Shown here: positions 1 through 6,056 of the stretch, in pieces
How the letters are laid out: every line of letters starts with the position of its first letter
How positions within the stretch are numbered: position 1 is the first letter of the stretch
Source: Thalassotalea_E sp964620605
GTDB taxonomy: Bacteria; Pseudomonadota; Gammaproteobacteria; Enterobacterales; Alteromonadaceae
Direction: 5' to 3'
DNA: 6,056 nucleotides
Assembly (NCBI GenBank): GCA_964620605.1
Contig: CAZUHQ010000159.1
Coordinates: forward strand, 1-6,056
Translations under genes and position numbers: made by a program
Notes under the pieces: generated by a model
Seen by the model: only the letters and a program-made list of their open reading frames with translations
What the model was told of the DNA's origin: nothing
The model's database searches: none

Positions 1-384
1 CGCTTTCTCATTTTCCCAGTTCGCTTTTATTTCTGCATCTGTCGCTAAATTTTCATTGCCAAAGACATGGGGATGACGACGAATAAGCTTTTCACAAACC
101 GCGGCAACCACGGAATCAAAATCAAATTTTTGTTGTTCCTGGCCAAGCTGGCTATAAAAAATCACCTGAAACAGTAGATCGCCGAGCTCTTTTTCCAGTT
201 CGCTAAACTCCTGAGTCGCCAGCGCCTGCTCAATCGCATCCGCCACTTCATACGCTTCTTCTATGGTGTGGGGAATAATTGTCGTGAAGTCCTGCTTTAA
301 ATCCCACGGACAACCGGTTTTTGGATCTCTAAGCTGCGTCATGATCCAACGCAGCTTATCAATTGAAGCTTTACTATTTAACAT
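1..384 (-). CDS. mazG: Nucleoside triphosphate pyrophosphohydrolase MazG (N-terminal part, cut by window edge)
   Basis: MazG hydrolyses nucleoside triphosphates to monophosphates plus pyrophosphate in the cytoplasm; in E. coli it is linked to house-cleaning of aberrant nucleotides and to lowering ppGpp during starvation. The frame reads 128 codons from ATG at 384-382 and is still open at position 1, so roughly half of a typical protein of about 265-280 residues is present. Visible family motifs are LRDP (residues 18-21), GCPWD (24-28), the metal-binding EExxE helix (E42, E43, E46) with its partner ExxD (E66, D69) in ELGDLLFQV, and the RRHPHVFG segment (102-109). The start matches the E. coli N-terminus within about four residues; the upstream AAGTGA (complement of 392-397) is a weak ribosome binding site. 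The gene lies 49 bp downstream of relA on the same strand with no visible terminator, so co-transcription is likely. Identity is confident; the C-terminal half cannot be judged. Confidence 0.95.
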   Translation of the reverse strand, partial: MLNSKASIDKLRWIMTQLRDPKTGCPWDLKQDFTTIIPHTIEEAYEVADAIEQALATQEFSELEKELGDLLFQVIFYSQLGQEQQKFDFDSVVAAVCEKLIRRHPHVFGNENLATDAEIKANWENEKA

Positions 385-433
385 CTGATTTTCACTTTAT
401 GATTTTTAATACAATAAGAACACTAGCGCCTGT

Positions 434-2629
434 TTAGCTACGCTTAACTTCAACAACATCGTCGAGCTGTTGCAATTTGGTGATTAAACGGTTGAGCATG
501 TCATTATTGGCAATTTCGATTTGCAACGACATCACCACAGTTTGTCTTCCGGGATCACAACGGCTTTCCATACCAAAAATACTGACCCGTTCATTTGCCA
601 CTATGGTGGAGACATCACGCACTAAACCCTGACGATCAACGGCGAGAATTTGAATTGACACCCGATAGCCCTGATTGCCCTGCTCGCCCCATTGCACTTC
701 CACTTCCCGTTCCGGGTGTTGCTCAAGTGAATGCGCCAGTTGCTCACAGTCATGACGATGCACGGATATGCCACGCCCTTGGGTAATAAAGCCCAAAATT
801 TCATCCCCAGGCACCGGATGACAACATTTTGCCATATGAGTTAATAAGTTACCGACACCGGAAACCGTGATGCCATTGCTGTCAACAGCGCTCTTACCTT
901 GTGGATTTGGCGTTTTTACCAGGCTTTGTGGATCTATATCCACCGGTGGTTTCGCTTTATCATCAAGCAGTTGCAGATAATTAACCACTTGCTGTAACCT
1001 AGCATTGCCCGAACCGATAGCGGCATATAAATCTTCAACATTGTTAACATTATAGCGCTGAGTTGCCGCAGCCAGATCCACTTTATCTAGAGCAAGTTTT
1101 GCCAATTCCTGCTCAAGTTGCTCTTTGCCGAGCGCAATATGCTTATCCCTATCCTGCAGTTTAAAGAAATGTTGAACTTTCGCCCGCGCTCTTGGCGTGT
1201 GAATATAATGTAAGCTGGGGTTGAGCCAGTCACGACTCGGATTCGGCGTTTTGTTGGTTAAGATCTCAACCTGATCGCCGGTTTGCAATTTATAGGTAAA
1301 AGGCACGATACGGCCAAAAACTTTCGCGCCAATACAGCAATGGCCGACATTGGAATGAATATAATAGGCAAAGTCTAATGGCGTTGCCCCGGCGGGTAAA
1401 TCAATAACATCGCCATTTGGCGTAAAAACATAAATCCTGTCTTCAAATACTTGGCTGCGCAGTTCATCAATAATTTCACCACTTTCGCTAACATCTTCCT
1501 GCCATTGCAAAATTTTACGCAGCCAGCTGATTTTTTCATCAAAGCCACTAGTTTTACCGTGAGCAGAGCCTTCCTTATAACGCCAGTGTGCGGCAACACC
1601 AAGTTCGGCATCCTCATGCATTTGCCGGGTTCTGATCTGAATTTCCACGGTTTTACCTTCAGAGCCGACCACTACGGTATGAATCGACTGATAACCATTG
1701 GCTTTTGGCGTCGCAACATAATCATCAAACTCATTGGCTAAATGCTTCCAGCTGGTATGCACTATCCCGAGGGCGCCATAACAGTCTTGCAATTTCTCGA
1801 CTATGATACGTACCGCGCGGACATCGAATAATTGTTCAAAATCCAGCGATTTTTGCTGCATTTTTTTCCAAATACTGTAAATATGTTTCGGCCTGCCATA
1901 GACCTCGCCTTGAATACCTGCCGCTTGTAACTGTTTAGATAAATTTTCAACAAAATCTATCATATATTGCTCACGATCCAGACGTTTCTCATCGAGCTGT
2001 TTGGCAATATTTTTATAAACGTCCGGATGAAGATAGCGAAAGGCGATATCTTCCAATTCCCACTTTAACTGGCCTATCCCTAACCGATTAGCCAGTGGTG
2101 CATAAATATTGGCGGTTTCTTTCGCCACCAGTACCCGGGTTTCTTCGTCGGCGTTTTTCACTATTCGCAAATAGCACAAACGCTCCGCCAGTTTGATCAC
2201 TACAGAACGAACATCTTCCACCATGGCCAATAGCATGCGGCGAATATTATCCACTTGATTTTCGGAGACTTTAGTACGTTGATTTTGCTGCAGGGTTTTA
2301 ATGGCGTCCATTTGGCCGACGCCCTGACAGAGCAATAAAATATCCTGAGAATATTGCTCTTCAACATCACTTAGGGTCAGGTAGCGGTATTCGATTAGTG
2401 GGATCAAAAAGGCCGCCGCCAGCGAGTCTTTATCGAGATTTAAACTCGCCAGAATTTCAACCATTTCCAGCGATTTAGTCTGGCATTCCTGATCAACTTG
2501 ATAGCCAGCCTCAATAGACTGCCAAATCTGTTCGAGCAGTTGCTGCTTGCTCTCATCGATTTCCAATGACATTAGCCAGTGAGAAAAACTCCTTTGCGTC
2601 ATATGATGAGATTTTCGAACCGAAACCAT
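434..2629 (-). CDS. relA: GTP pyrophosphokinase RelA, (p)ppGpp synthetase I
   Basis: Ribosome-associated enzyme that transfers pyrophosphate from ATP to GTP or GDP when uncharged tRNA enters the ribosomal A site, starting the stringent response. It has 731 residues; E. coli RelA has 744. Domains in order: a pseudo-hydrolase domain (about 50-200) in which the catalytic His-Asp pair of SpoT-type enzymes is replaced (AAFLIPLIEY, 72-81); a synthetase domain (about 235-355) with VYGRPKHIYSIW (243-254), the EFDD motif (300-303) typical of synthetase-only RelA, and NGYQSIHT (311-318); a TGS domain (about 398-458); a helical linker; a conserved-cysteine zinc-finger domain (C602, C603, C628); and a C-terminal ACT domain (about 656-731). 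The start at 2629 is chosen because MVSVR resembles E. coli MVAVR and AGGGGAG lies just upstream; Met10 is a less likely start. barA is divergent across 150 bp and mazG follows downstream. No frameshift or truncation is visible. Confidence 0.98.
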   Translation of the reverse strand: MVSVRKSHHMTQRSFSHWLMSLEIDESKQQLLEQIWQSIEAGYQVDQECQTKSLEMVEILASLNLDKDSLAAAFLIPLIEYRYLTLSDVEEQYSQDILLLCQGVGQMDAIKTLQQNQRTKVSENQVDNIRRMLLAMVEDVRSVVIKLAERLCYLRIVKNADEETRVLVAKETANIYAPLANRLGIGQLKWELEDIAFRYLHPDVYKNIAKQLDEKRLDREQYMIDFVENLSKQLQAAGIQGEVYGRPKHIYSIWKKMQQKSLDFEQLFDVRAVRIIVEKLQDCYGALGIVHTSWKHLANEFDDYVATPKANGYQSIHTVVVGSEGKTVEIQIRTRQMHEDAELGVAAHWRYKEGSAHGKTSGFDEKISWLRKILQWQEDVSESGEIIDELRSQVFEDRIYVFTPNGDVIDLPAGATPLDFAYYIHSNVGHCCIGAKVFGRIVPFTYKLQTGDQVEILTNKTPNPSRDWLNPSLHYIHTPRARAKVQHFFKLQDRDKHIALGKEQLEQELAKLALDKVDLAAATQRYNVNNVEDLYAAIGSGNARLQQVVNYLQLLDDKAKPPVDIDPQSLVKTPNPQGKSAVDSNGITVSGVGNLLTHMAKCCHPVPGDEILGFITQGRGISVHRHDCEQLAHSLEQHPEREVEVQWGEQGNQGYRVSIQILAVDRQGLVRDVSTIVANERVSIFGMESRCDPGRQTVVMSLQIEIANNDMLNRLITKLQQLDDVVEVKRS

Positions 2630-2632
2630 TCT

Positions 2633-2639
2633 CTCCCCT
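2633..2639 (-). promoter_or_regulatory. relA ribosome binding site
   Basis: On the minus strand AGGGGAG lies 3 bases before the ATG at 2629, within a purine-rich stretch AGGGGAGAGA. It is the best Shine-Dalgarno match in the window. It supports starting RelA at MVSVR rather than at the internal Met10, which has no comparable signal. Confidence 0.7.
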
Positions 2640-2718
2640 AAAATCCGTTACTTTAAATTGCTATTTTCATCTATCACCGACGATTGTTTAACGACAAAAT
2701 AATGAAATTAGCATCAGC

Positions 2719-2745
2719 TTGTGCGATGATTACCAAGAGTATAAT
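2719..2745 (+). promoter_or_regulatory. Candidate sigma-70 promoter of barA
   Basis: A perfect -10 hexamer TATAAT (2740-2745) lies 34 bases before the barA ATG. The upstream TTGTGC (2719-2724) matches only the TTG half of the -35 consensus, at a short 15-base spacing, so the promoter would depend mainly on its -10. Transcription would start near 2752, giving a leader of roughly 28 bases. The assignment rests on consensus match and position only. Confidence 0.45.
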
Positions 2746-2779
2746 ACTATATCTTTGCAATAAAGAGTGCTGATAATTA

Positions 2780-5635
2780 ATGCATAAATTAAGTCTCAAA
2801 GACTGGGTCATATTGATTACCGTTGTGCCGACTGCCATTATTGGTTTAGCTATCGCAGGGTATTTTTCCTATAACCGTTATCAAGAATTGGATAATTATC
2901 TCATTGAGCGCTCAACCAGCATTATTGAGCCATTAGCCATTGTCAGCACCGAAGCGATAGTCAATAAAGACAGAGAAAAACTCAGATCCCTGATCGGTTT
3001 TGCCCATCGCAGCCAGTCATCCATTATCAAAAGCATTACCGTTTTTACCAAAGACAACCAGGTATTTGTTACCAGTGCCTATCACGGTGATACCGAATTA
3101 ATGCGGATAAAACCAGGCGAGCAAATTCCACTCAGTACCCAAACCAGTATCAGCGAAGATTATATGATTTTTCGCGCCCCGATCATTAATGAAACAAGCG
3201 ATACTACGATTATCAGCAGCAACAGCGCTTCCCAGGAAACGGTCGGCTATATCGCGATGCAGATAGACAGTCATAAGATCAAGTTGGATCAGCAGAATCA
3301 AATCCTGATGGCATTTGCCATCGCACTGCTCGGCGCGCTACTTAGCAGCATATTTTCCTTTCAATTGATCACTAATGTTACCCGTCCTGTGAGCTCTATG
3401 GTGCGTGCGGTTGACAGGATCCGCGAAGGCAAGCTCGACAGCCGGGTCAGCGGTCAGTTAATTGGCGAACTGAATTTTTTGAAAAATGGCGTCAATGCCA
3501 TGGCACAATCCCTCGGCGACTATCACGATGAAATGCAGCGCAGTATCGATCAGGCAACATTAGATTTACGCGCAAGTCTGGAGCAGTTTGAAATTCAAAA
3601 CGTCGAACTCGATATTGCCAAACGCAAGGCACAAGAAGCCAATAAGGTAAAATCTGAATTTTTGGCCAATATGAGTCATGAGCTACGCACACCGCTAAAC
3701 GGCGTTATCGGTTTTACCCGCCAAGTGTTAAAAACCCCTCTGACCGATACCCAACGTGATTACCTGCAAACCATTGAACGCTCAGCCGGAAACCTGCTGG
3801 CGATCATTAACGACATTCTCGACTTTTCCAAACTCGATGCAGGGAAAATGATCATCGAAAAACTGCCGTTTTCAATCAGAGAAACCATAGAGGAAACCAT
3901 TACCTTATTAGCCCCGAGTGCTCATAAGAAAAATATCGAATTATCACTGCGAATCACCCAACATTTACCGGATTCATTGATCGGTGATGCGATGCGTATT
4001 AAACAGGTACTGATCAACCTCGCTGGTAATGCGATTAAATTCACAGATAAAGGCTCTGTGAACATCGATATAGATTGTGAGCATATCGACAGCCATGCCA
4101 CCATATTAAAAGTCACGGTTAACGACACAGGTATTGGCATGAATAACGAGCAACAGGCCAGTATTTTTGAGGCCTTTGGTCAGGCGGATAAAAGCGTCAC
4201 CCGTCTTTATGGTGGCACAGGTTTAGGCTTAGTCATTTCACAACGCTTAGTCAGTGAAATGAATGGCAATATTGGCTTTATTAGCGATGAAAAAAGCGGC
4301 TCGACCTTCTGGTTTACCTTTCAATGTGAACTTAACCCGATCCCACATGATATTTTCCTAACGCCAACTTCACTACAAGGCAAAAATATTCTCTATTTCG
4401 AGCCTCACACCCATAGCCGAATTTCAGTAAACGAAATCCTCGAAAGCTGGCAAATGCAGGTAAGCTCAGCAACTAGTCTGGAGCAAGTATCCAATGCCTT
4501 AATCAAGGATCAGAATTATGAATTTGCCCTGATCAGTCACGACATTACGCCAACAGCCCTTAGTGAATTGAAAAAGTTACTACACTCTTTAAGTAAGCAA
4601 GTAAAAAACGTTCATGTTGCAATCAACAGTAATGCACCTAACTTGCAGGAAGCATTAATTGCCGCCGGTGCCCGTAGCTGTTTAAGCAAACCGCTTACCG
4701 CAGAGAAGTTGGCCAAGGCACTGGAACCACAGCAGTTTAATTTTGCCGACTCATTAAATAATGTCCTGACCACTAAGGTACCGATCAAAGTACTGGCAGT
4801 AGATGATAACGAAGCAAACTTAAAACTTATTCACGCCCTGCTCAATGAACAGGTTGAAGAAGTACTGACGGCAACCAATGGTCAGGAGGCGCTGGAAATT
4901 TGTCAAAACGAAAAATTTGCCTTGATTTTTATGGATATTCAGATGCCGGTAATGGATGGCATTTCCGCATTAAAACACATCAAGGCACAAACCTTTAACC
5001 TTAGTACGCCAATCATAGCTGTCACCGCGCATGCATTAAGTGAGGAAAAAGACAAGTTACTCAGTGACGGCTTTGATTCATATATGACCAAGCCAATTGA
5101 TGAAGGCATGTTACGTCATATCATTTATGAGTACTGCGATCTGGAACTATTAAGCACTCAGGCGTCAAATGCCCATGCATACCTCAATAAAAGTAGTGCT
5201 AATACCAAAAGTGAACCACTAAGCTGCGAGCAAGACTACTATATTGAACTATTACACGACTCAAGTATTATTAACTGGCCGCTAGCATTAAAAAGAGGGG
5301 GTAACCGACCCATATTAGCTAAGGATATGCTAGGCGGTTTAATAGAAAGCCTGCCCGATACCAAGTTATCCATTTCAGAGGCGTTAACTTCACAAGACAT
5401 GGAACAACTTAAGGCGCTGATCCATAAACTTAACGGTGCCTGTTGTTATACCGGGGTACCCGACTTAAGTAAGATCACTCAACTAATAGAAACCGAGCTG
5501 AAAAAAGACAATAGCATTGACGATCTTGAGCCGGAATTTTTTGAATTTTTCGAACATATAGAGCAGGTACTGAATTTTTCAGACACCGCTTTTCAGGAAA
5601 TTGAACACTTGTTGGTAAAATTGCAGGAAAGCTGA
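2780..5635 (+). CDS. barA: Tripartite hybrid sensor histidine kinase BarA (GacS family)
   Basis: Inner-membrane sensor kinase that passes phosphate through His-Asp-His domains to the response regulator UvrY/GacA, which in gammaproteobacteria activates Csr/Rsm small RNAs. It has 951 residues; E. coli BarA has 918. Order: transmembrane helix 1 (about 9-29), periplasmic sensor (about 31-174) with the RSTSIIEPLA segment (44-53), helix 2 (about 175-197), HAMP and coiled coil (198-290), dimerisation domain with H-box SHELRTPLNG (phospho-His H300), ATPase domain with N417, DTGIG (449-453) and GGTGLG (478-483), a degenerate receiver (about 533-650), a true receiver (about 669-785; D675, D676, phosphoacceptor D719, T749, K771), and a C-terminal HPt domain with H882 in IHKLNGACCYTGVP. 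All phosphorelay residues are present, so it should be active. The start aligns with the E. coli N-terminus; the ribosome binding site (AAGAGTG, 2763-2769) is weak. It is divergent from relA and ends 25 bp from a convergent small gene. The response regulator is not in the window. Confidence 0.97.
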   Translation: MHKLSLKDWVILITVVPTAIIGLAIAGYFSYNRYQELDNYLIERSTSIIEPLAIVSTEAIVNKDREKLRSLIGFAHRSQSSIIKSITVFTKDNQVFVTSAYHGDTELMRIKPGEQIPLSTQTSISEDYMIFRAPIINETSDTTIISSNSASQETVGYIAMQIDSHKIKLDQQNQILMAFAIALLGALLSSIFSFQLITNVTRPVSSMVRAVDRIREGKLDSRVSGQLIGELNFLKNGVNAMAQSLGDYHDEMQRSIDQATLDLRASLEQFEIQNVELDIAKRKAQEANKVKSEFLANMSHELRTPLNGVIGFTRQVLKTPLTDTQRDYLQTIERSAGNLLAIINDILDFSKLDAGKMIIEKLPFSIRETIEETITLLAPSAHKKNIELSLRITQHLPDSLIGDAMRIKQVLINLAGNAIKFTDKGSVNIDIDCEHIDSHATILKVTVNDTGIGMNNEQQASIFEAFGQADKSVTRLYGGTGLGLVISQRLVSEMNGNIGFISDEKSGSTFWFTFQCELNPIPHDIFLTPTSLQGKNILYFEPHTHSRISVNEILESWQMQVSSATSLEQVSNALIKDQNYEFALISHDITPTALSELKKLLHSLSKQVKNVHVAINSNAPNLQEALIAAGARSCLSKPLTAEKLAKALEPQQFNFADSLNNVLTTKVPIKVLAVDDNEANLKLIHALLNEQVEEVLTATNGQEALEICQNEKFALIFMDIQMPVMDGISALKHIKAQTFNLSTPIIAVTAHALSEEKDKLLSDGFDSYMTKPIDEGMLRHIIYEYCDLELLSTQASNAHAYLNKSSANTKSEPLSCEQDYYIELLHDSSIINWPLALKRGGNRPILAKDMLGGLIESLPDTKLSISEALTSQDMEQLKALIHKLNGACCYTGVPDLSKITQLIETELKKDNSIDDLEPEFFEFFEHIEQVLNFSDTAFQEIEHLLVKLQES

Positions 5636-5660
5636 CTTCAATCACTCGCCTAACAATTGA

Positions 5661-5906
5661 TTATCGAATATTAATATCCGGGGAAGTATTAATGTCGCCG
5701 TCTTCTGAAACAACAGCCACGCCTCCATTGCATATTAAAACCGCCAAGCTTTTTCCATTTTCATGACGAACAAACGCTAACTCATAGCCAAACTTACCTA
5801 AACTACTGGCAGAAAATTTCTGCGCTAATGAGAGTTTAGACCACCAAACAGATTGTTCAGGAGGCTCATGACGTCGTTCAATAATAGGTTTTTTTTGTGA
5901 CTGCAT
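5661..5906 (-). CDS. Small conserved-looking hypothetical protein, 81 residues
   Basis: I do not recognise a named family. The product is a soluble 81-residue protein with no signal peptide, membrane helix or metal-binding cysteine cluster (one Cys only). The N-terminus is basic and polar (IIERRHEPPE, residues 8-17), followed by VWWSKLSLAQKFSAS (20-34), a segment LGKFGYELAFVR (36-47), a hydrophobic strand-like part SLAVLICNGGVAVV (53-66) and an acidic tail EDGDINTSPDINIR (68-81). It has a balanced protein-like composition and alternating strand-like blocks. I have an unverified impression of similar short proteins in other marine gammaproteobacteria. It starts with ATG at 5906; the preceding AGTGGTGGG is only a moderate ribosome binding site, and no upstream in-frame start is close. 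It converges on barA with 25 bp between stop codons and probably has its own promoter. Confidence 0.75.
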   Translation of the reverse strand: MQSQKKPIIERRHEPPEQSVWWSKLSLAQKFSASSLGKFGYELAFVRHENGKSLAVLICNGGVAVVSEDGDINTSPDINIR

Positions 5907-6056
5907 AACCCACCACTGGTTAATTTTTAGACAGAACTACACCTAAGTATAGTTGACTCCAGGCTGTCACGCACAATTTATTTTAACTAGGGGCTGTGCG
6001 ACGAATTGACTCAAATTAAATGTAACCCTAGCGATTGCTAACACAGTCGGAAATTA
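5907..6056. other. Non-coding end of window
   Basis: These 150 bases upstream of the small gene carry its candidate promoter and a short inverted repeat, CGCACA (5970-5975) with TGTGCG (5995-6000), separated by 19 bases. The longest open stretch I found is 28 codons on the minus strand, between a stop at the window edge and a TGA at 5967-5969, with no ribosome binding site. No gene is supported. Confidence 0.5.
5946..5976 (-). promoter_or_regulatory. Candidate promoter of the 81-residue gene
   Basis: On the minus strand TATACT (complement of 5946-5951) matches five of six -10 bases and lies about 40 bases before the ATG at 5906. TTGTGC (complement of 5971-5976) matches the TTG part of a -35, but the 19-base spacing is long. 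It is placed as expected for a single-gene transcript. The evidence is consensus match only. Confidence 0.35.

Larger units (their letters stand above)
2630..2779. other. Divergent relA/barA intergenic region
   Basis: These 150 AT-rich bases separate the start codons of relA (minus) and barA (plus), so they must hold at least the barA promoter and probably that of relA. A perfect TATAAT points toward barA at 2740-2745. For relA no convincing -35/-10 pair was found. The best candidate is TTGTCG on the minus strand near 2690-2695, about 17 bases before a poor -10-like sequence, and it is too weak to annotate. No open reading frame, RNA gene or rlmD remnant is seen here. Confidence 0.7.

Noticed and set aside
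1451..1741. A 96-codon plus-strand open frame antisense to relA, and similar short frames opposite relA and barA
   Set aside because: They lie wholly inside strongly recognised genes, have no ribosome binding site or recognisable product, and are explained as shadows of the real coding frame.
2600..2602. Met10 of RelA as an alternative start codon
   Set aside because: The longer form begins with MVSVR, like E. coli RelA, and has the better ribosome binding site.
2720..2735. CRP-like site TGTGC-N6-TACCA in the divergent region, suggested by CRP control of E. coli relA
   Set aside because: It matches only about seven of ten core positions, the right half-site is poor, and it overlaps the candidate barA -35.
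5636..5660. Possible terminator in the 25 bp between barA and the convergent gene
   Set aside because: Only a five-pair TCAAT/ATTGA stem could be drawn across the gap, with no GC-rich stem and no T run on either strand.
5661..5680. AT-rich palindrome ATATTAATAT near the end of the small gene
   Set aside because: It lies inside the coding sequence and is short and AT-only, so it is likely chance in AT-rich DNA.
5967..6056. A 28-codon open minus-strand stretch at the window end that might be a transposase or gene relic
   Set aside because: It is bounded by stops on both sides, has no ribosome binding site, and resembles no protein I can name with any confidence.

Overview
The window looks like a chromosomal core locus of a marine-type gammaproteobacterium, probably an Alteromonadales member (Colwellia, Thalassotalea or a relative). 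This placement is inference. It rests on moderately AT-rich DNA, on close similarity of three proteins to the Escherichia coli MazG, RelA and BarA sequences as I remember them, and on a gene neighbourhood that is a variant of the E. coli barA-rlmD-relA-mazG region. No ribosomal or other taxonomic marker is present.

Layout. Positions 1-384 (minus) hold the N-terminal 128 codons of mazG, cut by the window edge. Positions 434-2629 (minus) hold complete relA, encoding the (p)ppGpp synthetase. The 49 bp between relA and mazG show no terminator, so they probably form a relA-mazG operon. Positions 2630-2779 are a 150 bp divergent intergenic region with a good relA ribosome binding site and a perfect TATAAT placed for barA. 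Positions 2780-5635 (plus) hold complete barA, a tripartite hybrid sensor kinase of the BarA/GacS family. Positions 5661-5906 (minus) hold a convergent 81-codon gene of unknown function, followed by about 150 bp of non-coding DNA to the window end.

Functional theme. RelA makes the stringent-response alarmone on amino-acid starvation. MazG is a nucleoside triphosphate pyrophosphohydrolase that in E. coli lowers nucleotide and ppGpp-related pools. BarA, through its partner regulator UvrY/GacA (not in this window), controls the Csr/Rsm small-RNA system. The block therefore groups global stress and metabolism regulators.

I see no RNA gene, CRISPR array, insertion sequence or prophage, and no convincing undescribed system. 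The points most worth a second look are the small unknown gene, a degenerate receiver domain in BarA that keeps an Asp at the phosphoacceptor position, a self-complementary -10 element in the divergent region, and the absence of rlmD and mazEF from their E. coli positions.
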